Positions 1 through 8,609 of a stretch of 64,000 bases of DNA are shown here, piece by piece. The translations under genes were made by a program, and so were the position numbers. Source of the stretch: Mycolicibacterium aromaticivorans JS19b1 = JCM 16368 (GTDB taxonomy: Bacteria; Actinomycetota; Actinomycetes; Mycobacteriales; Mycobacteriaceae); contig NZ_JALN02000003.1 of the NCBI RefSeq assembly GCF_000559085.1, positions 177,029 through 241,028 on the forward strand, in the 5' to 3' direction. The notes beneath the pieces were generated by a model. It worked only from the letters and a program-made list of their open reading frames with translations. It made no database searches and was not told the origin of the DNA. Numbering within the stretch: position 1 is the first letter of the stretch; every line of letters begins with the position of its first letter.

Positions 1-207
1 GCACCGCTCTCGCGGGTGCTGCCGACCGTGGGGCCAGCCGAAAGGCCGTCCCGACGTGCCGGTCTATCACTGGGTGTTCATCCATCCCCACCGCCTCGCT
101 GACCGCACCTGGGGCCGCGGTTTCGTCGGTTTGCGACCCACCCCGTGGTCGGTTCTGGTCCGACGCAGCCTGCTCAACCCCACCACCAAGAAAGGAGGGC
201 ACTAGCG

Positions 208-1008
208 ATGACTGCCCTGTTCGATCACGACATCTACAGCGACGACCACAGCGACCGAGCAGCGCAGGACCGCGAAGCGCTGCGGGTGGAGGCGGAAAAG
301 AAAGCCCAGGAGCGGGCACGGGAGCGCCGCAATAAGCTTGTCCGTCGAGTCGATGTACTCGACGAACTGCTCGACGGTGAGGTGGAGTTCCTGGCCGGTT
401 CGCCGTCGATCGCTGACGTTGCGGCCTTCTTCGACATCGGCGCTAGCGCCTTGAACCGGCTGCTGCGCATGTTTCCCGACGAGTTCGCCTTGGACGGGTG
501 GAGCGCACCGCAGGTCCGCGGCGGCAAGGATCGGTGGACCGATCGGGCGATCGTGCGAGCCGCGCTGCTGCTGGATGAAGTGCCGTCAGCGCCTGCCGCC
601 GAGATTCGCTACCGTCTCGACGTAGCCGCACTTCCGGTGGCTTTTTCGAGCCGCGAGTGGCGAATCGGACAGTGCGAGAGGCTTTTTGCTCAGGCAATGG
701 CGGTGGTTGAGGATGTACACGGGGAATCGTCGCCGGTGGATATCTGGCGCCGGTTTCAAGAGATGCCGCGCTATGAACTTCAGGCACTCACCGTTGCGCT
801 GGCCGCGTTGGTACCTGACCAAGTCCCCGGCACCGGGGCGTTCTTGCGGACGATCGGGGGGCGGCAGGGACGAGTCGCCGAAGGGCTGGCCCAGCTGATT
901 CCGGTGCGGTCGAACCTCCATGAGCGCCGTCGCCGCGCCGGCCGCGAACCGCGCTCATCCGAGCCGGGCGGCGTCGCGGTCATCGCGCGGCGTGGGCGGC
1001 GGCGTTGA
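208..1008 (+). CDS. hypothetical protein, first gene of a plasmid operon
   Basis: A 266-residue protein I do not recognise. ATG 208 is chosen because a strong ribosome site AAAGGAGGG lies at 191-199; an upstream in-frame start at 145 has no such signal. Residues about 25-50 are rich in charged residues (EAEKKAQERARERRNK), suggesting a short coiled coil. The centre (INs of the type ADVAAFFDIGASALNRLL) looks helix-turn-helix-like, and the C-terminal tail is Arg-rich, so DNA binding is possible but only inferred. The stop codon overlaps the TTG start of the next gene, so the two are translationally coupled. Its placement upstream of a DUF2637-type membrane gene suggests a plasmid maintenance or transfer role, which the sequence does not prove. 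Confidence 0.6.
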   Translation: MTALFDHDIYSDDHSDRAAQDREALRVEAEKKAQERARERRNKLVRRVDVLDELLDGEVEFLAGSPSIADVAAFFDIGASALNRLLRMFPDEFALDGWSAPQVRGGKDRWTDRAIVRAALLLDEVPSAPAAEIRYRLDVAALPVAFSSREWRIGQCERLFAQAMAVVEDVHGESSPVDIWRRFQEMPRYELQALTVALAALVPDQVPGTGAFLRTIGGRQGRVAEGLAQLIPVRSNLHERRRRAGREPRSSEPGGVAVIARRGRRR

Positions 1009-1460
1009 CCACCGCCGACACCATCGCACTGCGGGACGGCCTGCTCGCAGAGCTTCGCCGCAGTCCTGTCCCGCTGTCCACAGCCGAACTGGCACAACGA
1101 ATGCCGTGGAAAACGGAGCGGACCCACGCTCAGTGCGCTCAACTGTGTGACCTCAAACGGCTCGGGCCAGGAATCAGAGTCGTTGAGTGCCACACGGACT
1201 GGCACATCGTCGCCTACCGCCGGACCACTCACGGCTATACCGGCATCTATCGGCACCTGCGCAGCCTGGAGGGCCACGGCCTGATTTGCAGGACGATTCG
1301 AGATGGCCGCAAACGGGTCTGCTGGACCGTGGTGGAGCCGCCTGTGCTGCCCGTGTCGACGGTTCACGACACGGGCCTACTCGACGAGGACGGCTCTGAC
1401 GACGATGACCGCCCACCCGAGGACCTCGATCCCAACACCGCACACCAGGTGGCCTGCTGA
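1005..1460 (+). CDS. hypothetical protein, possible winged-helix
   Basis: A 151-residue protein starting with TTG at 1005, overlapping the stop of the preceding gene (TTGA). Residues about 10-100 have a pattern typical of winged-helix proteins: a first helix (DGLLAELRRSPVPLSTAELA), a middle helical part (THAQCAQLCDLKRLG) and a strand-wing-like end (GHGLICRTIRDGRKRVCWTVV). The C-terminus is very acidic (DEDGSDDDDRPPEDLD). A DNA-binding role is inferred from these patterns only. The coupling to the upstream gene and the short gap to the DUF2637-type gene support one transcription unit. The TTG start is less certain than the frame. Confidence 0.55.
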   Translation: MTTADTIALRDGLLAELRRSPVPLSTAELAQRMPWKTERTHAQCAQLCDLKRLGPGIRVVECHTDWHIVAYRRTTHGYTGIYRHLRSLEGHGLICRTIRDGRKRVCWTVVEPPVLPVSTVHDTGLLDEDGSDDDDRPPEDLDPNTAHQVAC

Positions 1461-1532
1461 ACCGCCAGCATGCCTCCAGACCCGGCCGCAGACGACGTCT
1501 CCACCCATTACTTGCGAGAGGACCAACTGACG

Positions 1533-2387
1533 ATGGAAGCGAGCATTCAGCGCTACCCCTGGGCGGTGCTGGCTATCCGCGCCGCCGCCGTGAGCCTGGC
1601 CGTCTGCGTCGGCGCGGCCAGCTTCCGTTTGAGCTTTACCGCGCTCGCCGACGTCGCGGTACGGTCGCACGTCCCGCCCGATCAAGCCTGGCTGTGGCCG
1701 TGCACAGTCGATGGAGCGACCCTGCTGGCCACACTCGGCGTCGTGGTGTGCATGTCCGACCGGGGCGCTCGACGATTCTTTTGGGCCGTCCTAATTGGTG
1801 GATTGCTGGTCAGTATCGGCGGAAACGACCTGCACGCAGTCTTGCCGCCTGAACAAGAACTGCCCTGGATGCTGCGCGCCGCTATCGGCGCGGTCGCCCC
1901 GATCGCGGTTGTCGTCAGTATCCACGGCCTGACCATCCTGATGCGGGTGCGTCGACCAGCCGCGGCCGCCGACCAACGCGCCACCACGGCGGGCCAGCAC
2001 GAGACGGTGCGTCCGCGCAACGTCGCTGCACCCGCACCTCCACACGCCGAGTTGTCCCCTGCCACGACCGATGCGGACAACGACGGCCGCGGCCCCGACA
2101 CGACCCAGGCCACCGAGGCGATTCCCGACCACACTGACAATGAGCCCGCTGACCGAGGAGGGCCGGTGCTGCCCTACGTCGACATAGCCGACAAAGTGCT
2201 GGGGATCATCACGGTCAAGGACATCGACCGGGAGGAGGTCGCAGAGGTTTTGCGGATGAGCTACGAGCACAATCTGCCCAACCGGGACATCGGGCGCCGC
2301 CTGGCACTGCGGCACCACACGGTCGGCAAGATCATCGACGCGAGTGCACAGGTCCTCCGCAATGAGCCGTTGGCCAAAGTGTCCTAG
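1533..2387 (+). CDS. DUF2637-type membrane protein with C-terminal helical domain
   Basis: A 284-residue protein. ATG 1533 is preferred over ATG 1470 because GAGAGGA lies about 12 nt upstream and the protein then begins directly at the first membrane segment. Residues 1-140 carry about four hydrophobic helices (AVLAIRAAAVSLAVCVGAA; VDGATLLATLGVVVCM; FFWAVLIGGLLVSIGG; AAIGAVAPIAVVVSIHGL) with the WPCTVDGATL motif typical of the DUF2637 family, which is common on actinobacterial plasmids and integrative elements. A disordered Ala/Pro/Thr-rich linker (about 150-225) leads to a C-terminal helical part resembling a helix-turn-helix (LPNRDIGRRLALRHHTVGKII). The family is often linked to plasmid spread (Spd-like) functions; the role here is inferred. 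Confidence 0.7.
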   Translation: MEASIQRYPWAVLAIRAAAVSLAVCVGAASFRLSFTALADVAVRSHVPPDQAWLWPCTVDGATLLATLGVVVCMSDRGARRFFWAVLIGGLLVSIGGNDLHAVLPPEQELPWMLRAAIGAVAPIAVVVSIHGLTILMRVRRPAAAADQRATTAGQHETVRPRNVAAPAPPHAELSPATTDADNDGRGPDTTQATEAIPDHTDNEPADRGGPVLPYVDIADKVLGIITVKDIDREEVAEVLRMSYEHNLPNRDIGRRLALRHHTVGKIIDASAQVLRNEPLAKVS

Positions 2388-2547
2388 TGCGCCGGGTGTG
2401 CGTGGCTGGTGCCCGCGGCACCACCGGTCGCCAGCTAACAAAACTGGTGCGCTGCTGCCACGGGCGCGCCACCTATCATCAGAGTCAATGGACTGGGCCT
2501 GGGTGGACCCATCCGACCACGACGAGCCAGTTTGGAGGGGGTAACCG

Positions 2548-3903
2548 ATGCCGATTCGTTTCGATGCCGCCGCGCTGACCACGGCGGCATCACAGCTGAC
2601 CGCAGACGCCCAGCCACATACTCCCGCAGTTGCTGAACCTCCCGGGGTCGACATGACCTCTGTCTCGGCAGTAGCCCAGCTCAATGGCGCATCAGCGGCC
2701 CTAGCCGCGTTGTTGACCCACGGCTCAGCGGTGCGCGAGGTCGGCGCCCTGGCGGTGTCGGGTACCGCAGCCACGCTCACCGCCCAGGACGACGCCAATG
2801 CCGCGGGCATCAGCAGCGGCACCGCGCCCACCCTCGCGGCAGCCCCGACGCAGATTCCGACGATCCCGACACCGAGCGTGCCGAGCATTCCCACCGTTCC
2901 CGCCGCGTTGACTCCGCTGCCCGGGGAGGCCCATTCACACGCCCTCTACGGCGGTCCTGGATCGTCGAGCCTGCATTCCTTCGCCGACCAATGGACGCAG
3001 TCGGCGGCGCAGCTACGTCAAACGGCGGCAACCACCACGCAGGCCGCCGACGCGATCGACGCGAACTGGGAAGACGGCGACCAGCGTGCCGGCGCGAACA
3101 CTCGCCGCCACGGTGAATGGTTGTCGCAGATGAGTGAGCACGCAGAGACCCTCGCTAGCCACGCACGCTCGCTCGCGCAGAATTTCGAGACCGCAAAGCA
3201 CAGCACGCCAAGTCCACAGGAATTCACCCACGCCCGCCAAGAGCTCAAGCAAGCGATGGAACGCTTTCAAAGGACTCGCGGGGCCAATGCTGTTGAGGTG
3301 CAACAGAAGACCCAGACTCTGGCCCGCATGCAAGCCGAGGCCACCGCCTCAGCCGCGGACTACCACACCTCCGTCAGCAGCAGCACGCTCTCAGCGATGG
3401 GTGACCAGATTAAGACCGCACCACCGATCGCCGGCGGTGGAGGCGACTTCGCCGGGCGTGACGGCCACGGCGAGGTTGATGCCGCGTCGTGGAAACCGGG
3501 CGATAAGCGGCACTACCCAATCGTCCGCGGACCCAATGGATTGGGGCCAGCCCAACCCGCCGATGGCCCTGGTTGGGTCGAAATCGGGCCGCGCTCAGGC
3601 AATTTCGTGCGGTCCGATGAACTGCCCGACCTGAAGATCCACAATCCAGGCGAGCTGGGGCCGGCGCCGTTCTACGACCGGGGCGGCGGCGAACATGGCT
3701 GGATGGAACTGGTGCCGGGCAGCGGCGCATGGGTGCCGGACAATGAATTCCCCGACGCGGTAATCAAGAATCCCGGTGCACTGGGACCCTACGGGTACGA
3801 GGAATACCTACCCGGATCCGGCATCTGGCTGCCCCGAGAAGACCTCCTGCCAGACCCCAGCGATCCAGCCCCACCCCACCTCGGTCAGACCATGCCCGCG
3901 TAA
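2548..3903 (+). CDS. PE/PPE-like type VII secretion substrate with three C-terminal repeats
   Basis: A 451-residue protein preceded by GGAGGGGG directly upstream of ATG 2548. Residues 1-85 resemble a PE-like helical hairpin rich in Ala; residues about 87-125 are a Pro/Thr linker; residues about 130-250 form a second long helical hairpin with a W-x-x-G-type turn (NWEDGDQRAG), as in PPE/WXG100 proteins exported by ESX systems. No Sec signal is visible, consistent with type VII export. From residue about 328 three repeats of about 35-40 residues follow, each with a GW.E..PGSG.W.P...PD..I.NPG.LGP pattern. No ESX core genes are in the window, so the machine must be elsewhere. Family assignment is by fold pattern, not by a database match. 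Confidence 0.6.
   Translation: MPIRFDAAALTTAASQLTADAQPHTPAVAEPPGVDMTSVSAVAQLNGASAALAALLTHGSAVREVGALAVSGTAATLTAQDDANAAGISSGTAPTLAAAPTQIPTIPTPSVPSIPTVPAALTPLPGEAHSHALYGGPGSSSLHSFADQWTQSAAQLRQTAATTTQAADAIDANWEDGDQRAGANTRRHGEWLSQMSEHAETLASHARSLAQNFETAKHSTPSPQEFTHARQELKQAMERFQRTRGANAVEVQQKTQTLARMQAEATASAADYHTSVSSSTLSAMGDQIKTAPPIAGGGGDFAGRDGHGEVDAASWKPGDKRHYPIVRGPNGLGPAQPADGPGWVEIGPRSGNFVRSDELPDLKIHNPGELGPAPFYDRGGGEHGWMELVPGSGAWVPDNEFPDAVIKNPGALGPYGYEEYLPGSGIWLPREDLLPDPSDPAPPHLGQTMPA
3529..3870 (+). repeat. three tandem protein repeats inside the secretion substrate gene
   Basis: Three in-frame units encode GWVEIGPRSGNFVRSDELPD, GWMELVPGSGAWVPDNEFPD and a shorter YLPGSGIWLPREDLLPD, each preceded by an (N)PG-x-LGP turn. 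The DNA copies are diverged, so this is an old protein repeat rather than a recent DNA duplication. Confidence 0.7.
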
Positions 3904-4044
3904 ATGGCACCCAGACGCTCAGCCGTACGGCTAGATGGTCTAACCAGTGCGCGACTAGGAACGTCGATTCGAGACACGCGGTGTGAGACGGGAAACGAGA
4001 CGGCACGACCAGCGGTTATGGGCCGGGGAGTGGCGGCCGATAGG

Positions 4045-4090
4045 GTGTCTCAATTCTCTAGTAACGAGACACTCCCCATTGGTCGTTACT
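4045..4090. repeat. nested inverted repeats, possible operator or recombination site
   Basis: In the 227-nt gap after the secretion substrate gene, GTGTCTC (4045-4051) pairs with GAGACAC (about 4066-4072) and AGTAACGA (4060-4067) pairs with TCGTTACT (4083-4090). A related GATTCGAGAC lies at 3966-3975. No gene is visible in 3904-4130. Confidence 0.4.
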
Positions 4091-4130
4091 CTCCTGGGCA
4101 TCGCTTTGGAGGGTCAGGGAAACTTAGGTC

Positions 4131-4340
4131 ATGCCAAACATCGAAGGCGCTGGGCAGACGCCGTGGCCGGGCCGCTCGGTGGAACGTCGGCACATTCTCG
4201 CCGCGCTCAAACAAATCGAGAGTGTGCAACGTGAGGGCGCCACCGAGGTGGAACCAGCGCTTCTAGCCCTCAACCGCACCAGCGTGCTGTCGGTGAGCAA
4301 TGATCAGAACCTGTGGATGAGCCTCGGTGAGGGGGCGTGA
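4131..4340 (+). CDS. hypothetical small protein, probably truncated by the following IS
   Basis: An ATG frame of 69 residues (starts MPNIEGAGQTPWPGRSVERR) with plausible composition and no recognised domain. GGAGGG lies about 20 nt upstream, further than usual. It ends just where IS256-A material appears to begin (about 4335-4345), so the native C-terminus is probably lost. It is not the missing 5' part of the GAF-ANTAR gene found on the other side of the IS, as no GAF-like pattern is present. Confidence 0.35.
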   Translation: MPNIEGAGQTPWPGRSVERRHILAALKQIESVQREGATEVEPALLALNRTSVLSVSNDQNLWMSLGEGA

Positions 4341-4344
4341 AAGT

Positions 4345-4429
4345 GGGCGCACCTTCCCGAGGATGATCTGAATATCCGAAGGTCCGATCATGAGCCGGCG
4401 TTGGCGCGCTGGTTCGGGAAGGTACGCCC
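4345..4429. repeat. 16-bp inverted repeat in front of the IS256-A transposase
   Basis: GGGCGCACCTTCCCGA (4345-4360) and TCGGGAAGGTACGCCC (4414-4429) are inverted copies with one mismatch, separated by 53 nt, and the second arm abuts the ATG at 4430. It could be the IS left end plus an inner copy, or a hairpin limiting readthrough translation of the transposase. I could not match either arm to the right side of the element. Confidence 0.55.
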
Positions 4430-5749
4430 ATGCTCACCGTAGTTCACGATGCCATCGAGGCCAACGAAAGCACTGGCGGTGCTGGTCGGTCGTTGTTGGA
4501 CGAGATCGTCCGCGACGGCGCCCGTCAGATGCTGGCCGCCGCGTTGAAGGCTGAGGTCGCCGCCTACGTGGCCCAGTTCGCCGATCAGCTCGATGAGAAG
4601 GGGCATCGGCTGGTGGTCCGCAACGGCTATCACCAGGCCCGCGAGGTGCTGACGGCAGCCGGGGCAGTTGAGGTGAAAGCACCGCGAGTCAACGACAAAC
4701 GCGTCGACCCCGACACCGGTGAACGGAAACGGTTCTCCTCGGCGATCCTGCCGGCCTGGGCACGCAAGTCACCGCAGATGAGCGAAGTGCTGCCGCTGCT
4801 GTACCTGCACGGGCTGTCCACCAGCGACTTCACCCCCGCTCTGGAGCAGTTCCTGGGCTCGGGTGCCGGGCTCTCGGCCACCACGATCACCCGGCTGACC
4901 AGCCAGTGGCAGGACGAGGCCCGCGCGTTTGCCGCCCGGGACCTGTCGGGCACCGACTACGTCTACCTGTGGGTCGACGGCATCCACCTCAAGGTCCGCC
5001 TGGACCAGGAAAAGCTGTGTCTGCTGGTGATGCTCGGCGTGCGCGCGGACGGCCGCAAAGAGCTCGTGGCGATCACCGACGGCTACCGGGAATCGACCGA
5101 GTCGTGGGCTGATCTGCTGCGCGACTGTAAACGACGCGGCATGACCGCACCCGTGCTCGCCGTCGGCGATGGCGCACTCGGCTTCTGGAAAGCGGTACGC
5201 GAGGTGTTCCCGGCCACCAAAGAACAGCGGTGCTGGTTTCATAAGCAAGCCAATGTGCTTGCCGCCCTGCCGAAATCAGCGCACGCGTCGGCGTTGTCGG
5301 CGCTCAAGGAGATCTACAACGCCGAGGATATCGACAAGGCCCAGTTCGCGGTCAAGGCCTTCACGGTCGACTTCGGGGCCAAGTACCCCAAGGCGGTCGC
5401 CAAGATCACCGACGATCTGGACACCCTACTGGAGTTCTACCACTATCCCGCCGAGCACTGGATCCACCTACGCACGACAAATCCGATCGAAAGCACCTTT
5501 GCCACAGTACGTTTGAGAACCAAGGTCACCAAGGGGCCGGGATCACGTGCGGCTGGTCTGGCCATGGCCTACAAGCTCATCGACGCCGCCGCGGCCCGCT
5601 GGCGTGCCGTCAACGCACCACACCTGGTCGCCCTGGTCCGCGCCGGCGCGGTCTTCCACAAGGGCAAACTGCTCGAACGCCCCACCGAAATCACCCCACC
5701 GACACCGCCCTCAGACGGCGATCAGCAAGCCGGAACGGAGGTCGCCTGA
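4430..5749 (+). CDS. IS256-family transposase (IS256-A)
   Basis: A 439-residue mutator-type (IS256 family) DDE transposase. Visible family landmarks are an N-terminal helical DNA-binding part, the first catalytic Asp region (VYLWVDGIHLKVR, about residue 182), the second (LAVGDGALGFWKAV, about 247) and the conserved late block RTTNPIESTFATVRLRT with the catalytic Glu (about 350). The length is close to the family norm of about 400-440, so the enzyme looks intact. The start is set at ATG 4430, directly after an inverted repeat. It differs clearly from the second IS256-family enzyme at 52.6 kb, so the two are separate elements. Ends of the element could not be defined: sequence just after the stop codon (to about 5781) lies upstream of a decapitated gene. 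Confidence 0.9.
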   Translation: MLTVVHDAIEANESTGGAGRSLLDEIVRDGARQMLAAALKAEVAAYVAQFADQLDEKGHRLVVRNGYHQAREVLTAAGAVEVKAPRVNDKRVDPDTGERKRFSSAILPAWARKSPQMSEVLPLLYLHGLSTSDFTPALEQFLGSGAGLSATTITRLTSQWQDEARAFAARDLSGTDYVYLWVDGIHLKVRLDQEKLCLLVMLGVRADGRKELVAITDGYRESTESWADLLRDCKRRGMTAPVLAVGDGALGFWKAVREVFPATKEQRCWFHKQANVLAALPKSAHASALSALKEIYNAEDIDKAQFAVKAFTVDFGAKYPKAVAKITDDLDTLLEFYHYPAEHWIHLRTTNPIESTFATVRLRTKVTKGPGSRAAGLAMAYKLIDAAAARWRAVNAPHLVALVRAGAVFHKGKLLERPTEITPPTPPSDGDQQAGTEVA

Positions 5750-5781
5750 AACACGCCGATCCACAGGTATTGACAATTCCT

Positions 5782-6353
5782 CGCTGTCGGTCAATGGCGC
5801 CCAGTACGCCGGCATCACCCTTATCGACGAAGGCGGGATCCGGACACTAGCCGCGACCCACGATTACCCCCGCCTACTCGACGATGTTCAACGAGACGTC
5901 GGCCAAGGACCGTGCCTATCTGCGGCCTGGATTCAACACATCATTCGTATCGACGACCTCCCCGAAGAGATGCGCTGGCCCCGGTATCGAGACGCTGTCG
6001 TGGCGCAAACCCCAATTCGATCGGTGTTGTCCATCCGTCTCGCCGACCGGGGGAAAGCCATCTCCGCACTGAACTTCTACGCCGACGCCGCTGGAGCATT
6101 CGACGACGACTCGGTTGAACAGGGCTTGATCTTCGCTTCCCACACGGTGCTGACCTGGACCGCATTGGACCGCGAGCAGCGATTTCAGAGCGCCCTGGCC
6201 AGCCGCGACGTCATCGGTCAGGCCAAAGGAATGCTGATGGAACGTTTCGACATCGACGCCGTAGCCGCCTTCGAACTCCTCCGCAAACTATCCCAGGAAC
6301 GCAACGTCAAACTCGTCGAGATCGCCCAGCGACTAATCGATGCCGACCACTAG
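5782..6353 (+). pseudogene. GAF-ANTAR regulator, 5' end lost at IS256-A
   Basis: The frame ends at a normal stop and encodes the last about 190 residues of a GAF-ANTAR protein. GAF features are AQYAGITLIDEGG and QRDVGQGPCLSAAW; the C-terminal ANTAR RNA-binding domain shows the helix DVIGQAKGMLMERFDIDAVA followed by AFELLRKLSQERNVKLVEIA. Such proteins act as signal-dependent antiterminators in actinobacteria. The first 25-40 residues, including the start codon, are missing at the junction with IS256-A, and the frame does not join the transposase frame. No matching 5' half is found upstream of the IS, so a deletion accompanied the insertion. Domain call is from recognised motifs; loss of function is inferred. 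Confidence 0.75.
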
Positions 6354-6446
6354 CAAAAGCTGACGACATCCCCGCACGGAGACTCCTCCCGGACAGGCGA
6401 TATGAGGTCAGCCTGCCGCCTTCCTCGCTCACCTAGAGAACCCAGG

Positions 6447-6676
6447 CTAGACAGCTGCATCGCCCGGGGGTACCGATGACGGATTTAGGGCTTTGACGCC
6501 CTCTGTTGCTTGGTTGATGATGCGCCGGGCGCTGCGAAGAAGCTCGTCGGTCTGCTGGCACAGCCGCGCGTCGACGTGCTGAGCGTGGGCGTGTAGGCGG
6601 TGGCTTGCGCGGCGCGCTCCTCGATCATCACTTCGGCGGCAGTGATGGAATGGCTGCGCGGCGGGCTGCCGTCCAT
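6447..6676 (-). pseudogene. small protein gene with an apparent frameshift
   Basis: From ATG at 6676 the frame reads MDGSPPRSHSITAAEVMIEE and then degenerates, while a second frame on the same strand from about 6596 reads a coherent helical segment (HVDARLCQQTDELLRSARRI) to a stop at 6447. A single +1 or -2 indel near the GCCTACACGCC stretch would join them into one protein of about 75 residues. I do not recognise the family. It may be a real frameshift or a sequencing error. The rest of 6354-6821 shows no other gene. Confidence 0.4.
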
Positions 6677-6821
6677 GGTTCCAACGCTAGGGCATCATGC
6701 CCGGTCATTTCCCGCCGTCGAAGCGGTCCGCCACGCGAGACAAGATGTGATCGGTCTCGATTCTCTACATTCGAGACACCCGGCATTGAGCCAAAGCGTG
6801 CAATGCGTGTCAGCATGAGCT

Positions 6822-7223
6822 GTGGCAGTCGACGCCTTCCTTGCGCCAATCGCGGTGTGGCACGACCTCGGCTTTTCGGGTTACCTCGTCAGCGATCTCG
6901 GGCGAGTAGACGGGACACCCAATGCTGATCTGCGCCACCATCACTGTGTCGGCCGTAAATCCTGCTCGGTCATCGATGAGCCACTCGGCCGCTGCATGCT
7001 ATTCAGCACCACCCTGCTGCAGGAGCTCGGAGCTGGCATCGGCACCTATCAGAACCTGCACGCCTCTCGCCGCCGAGACCTGATCGACCTTTCTGTTGAT
7101 CACGCCGGCAGCAGCCACGCAGCGACGCGTTGGACATATCGACTACTACCGCTTCGTTGGCGGACTATCGACCCACCGGAATACGTCGACCCCCACCTGC
7201 AGCTCGGCATCTGGCCCGATTAA
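6822..7223 (+). CDS. hypothetical protein, doubtful
   Basis: An open frame of 133 residues from GTG 6822. The first half (LAPIAVWHDLGFSGYLVSDL) looks protein-like, but the second half is rich in His, Arg and Cys and no ribosome site is seen. The opposite strand, codon for codon, also carries protein-like stretches but has internal TAG codons. Either a poorly conserved small gene or remnant DNA; listed because the frame is open throughout. Confidence 0.25.
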   Translation: MAVDAFLAPIAVWHDLGFSGYLVSDLGRVDGTPNADLRHHHCVGRKSCSVIDEPLGRCMLFSTTLLQELGAGIGTYQNLHASRRRDLIDLSVDHAGSSHAATRWTYRLLPLRWRTIDPPEYVDPHLQLGIWPD

Positions 7224-7279
7224 CCATGACCCCTTATCCGTCGCCTCCACCTGCGCGGATGTCAGGGAGAATCGCAGGT

Positions 7280-7609
7280 ATGGACGAAGGCGGTTTAGTA
7301 CACGACTCGCTGGGCGGAGCTTCGGCTTGGTGGTGCGATCCGCAAGAGGTCATTCGCTTCGCACACGTTCTTGTCGACGCCGATCAACTCGGCGGTTGCC
7401 AGCACCAAGTCATCACATTCTTCGAGACACCCTGGGAGTGGGACACCGAGTACCGAATGTGGTGTGAGGCCGCCCGCCCCACCAACGACGGATCATCCGC
7501 AGTCGCCTTCGCCGCGCTCTGCACCCGCTTTGGAAGCGGCATCGACGAAGAACACCCCTCGGAATACTCATCACCACGGCGCTGGCGGTCCTGGTCCACC
7601 CAGATCTGA
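7280..7609 (+). CDS. hypothetical protein
   Basis: A 109-residue protein starting MDEGGLVHDSLGGASAWWCD. ATG 7280 is preferred over 7226 because GGGAGA lies at 7265-7270. Trp- and acidic-rich, without signal peptide or membrane segment; no known domain recognised. It is followed by a GAGAC-type inverted repeat (7643-7672) into whose last bases IS3-A copy 1 has inserted. Confidence 0.45.
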   Translation: MDEGGLVHDSLGGASAWWCDPQEVIRFAHVLVDADQLGGCQHQVITFFETPWEWDTEYRMWCEAARPTNDGSSAVAFAALCTRFGSGIDEEHPSEYSSPRRWRSWSTQI

Positions 7610-7642
7610 CACAGGGCAGGAGATCCAGCCCCGTACCGCGAG

Positions 7643-7672
7643 ATTCGAGACGGGAACTGATCAATCTCGAAT
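7643..7672. repeat. inverted repeat ATTCGAGA/TCTCGAAT next to IS3-A
   Basis: ATTCGAGA (7643-7650) and TCTCGAAT (7665-7672) are perfect inverted copies separated by 14 nt. The final AAT is the target duplicated by IS3-A copy 1. Related ATTCGAGAC words occur at 3967 and 6769. Confidence 0.5.
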
Positions 7673-7709
7673 GGGCCTTGCCCCCATGTAGTGGACACGG
7701 GATTTGTGG

Positions 7710-8609
7710 TTATGCGGCTTCGGGCAGCGTAGCCGGTGTCAGGTTCCTTTCGTAGGTCGCGGGGCTGGAATGACGGCAGTAGGAGTGCCGTCGTGTGGTG
7801 TTGTAGCGGGCCAGCCACCGAAAGACCTCACGGCGGCAGATCGCCGCGTCCGGCCAGCAGGCACGGTCTTGCAGAATCTCGCGCTTGAGGGCGGCGTTGA
7901 ACGATTCGGCCAACGCGTTATCGGCACTTGACCCCACCGCACCCATCGACTGGACGACCCCCAGATCGCGGCAGAGATTCGCGAAATCCCGTGAGGTGTA
8001 CTGACTTCCATGATCTGCATGGAATATTGCACCAGCCAGTGAACCCCGCAGTGCAGCAGCGGCTTTGAGCGCATCGATGACCAGTTCGGTGCGCATGTGA
8101 TCGGCGATCGCCCACCCGGCGACCCGCCGTGAACAGCAGTCGATCACGGTGGCCAGGTACAGGTTGGCGCCGGTCGCCAATGGCAAGTAGGTGATGTCGC
8201 CGACGTAACGGGTGTTGACCTGCGCGGCGGTGAAATCGCGTTTGAGCAGGTCGGGGACCTTCTGGTTCGCCGGGTCCGCCACGGTCGTCTTGACCCGACG
8301 TCGGCGTCGATAACCGGCGATCCCGGCGCCGCGCATCACCCGAGCCACCCGCTTGTGGTTGACCCGCTGCCCCTCGGGCGCACCGTCGTTGAGCTCGGCG
8401 GTGATCCGCGGCGCCCCGTAGGTGTTGTCCTCGTCGTGGACGGCGCGGATACGCTCGGCCAGCGCCTCGTCAGCAGCCCGACGGGCCGCTCGTCCGTCAG
8501 CACCGGCCAACCACGCGTAGAACGACGAACGCGCAACCTCGACGACTGCGCAGAGCCACTTCACCTCGAAGGCGTGCAGGTGGTCGGCGACAAACTGAAA
8601 GCGGCTCAC
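7710..8609 (-). CDS. IS3-family transposase OrfB (IS3-A copy 1)
   Basis: A 299-residue integrase-core (rve) transposase. An HTH_21-type N-terminal part (VARSSFYAWLAG; NTYGAPRITAEL) precedes the DDE core: Asp in RYVGDITYLPLATG (about residue 138), Asp in AIFHADHGSQYTS (about 200), Glu in SADNALAESFNAALKRE (about 236). GTG start at 8609 overlaps the OrfA stop (GTGA), so expression is by coupling or frameshifting as is usual in the family. Protein identical to the copy at 57829-58728. Confidence 0.93.
   Translation of the reverse strand: MSRFQFVADHLHAFEVKWLCAVVEVARSSFYAWLAGADGRAARRAADEALAERIRAVHDEDNTYGAPRITAELNDGAPEGQRVNHKRVARVMRGAGIAGYRRRRRVKTTVADPANQKVPDLLKRDFTAAQVNTRYVGDITYLPLATGANLYLATVIDCCSRRVAGWAIADHMRTELVIDALKAAAALRGSLAGAIFHADHGSQYTSRDFANLCRDLGVVQSMGAVGSSADNALAESFNAALKREILQDRACWPDAAICRREVFRWLARYNTTRRHSYCRHSSPATYERNLTPATLPEAA

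Noticed and set aside
6815..7220. Minus-strand reading with protein-like stretches (VINRKVDQVSAARGVQVLIG)
   Set aside because: It contains three in-frame TAG codons and is codon-aligned antisense to an open plus-strand frame, so the likeness is not reliable.
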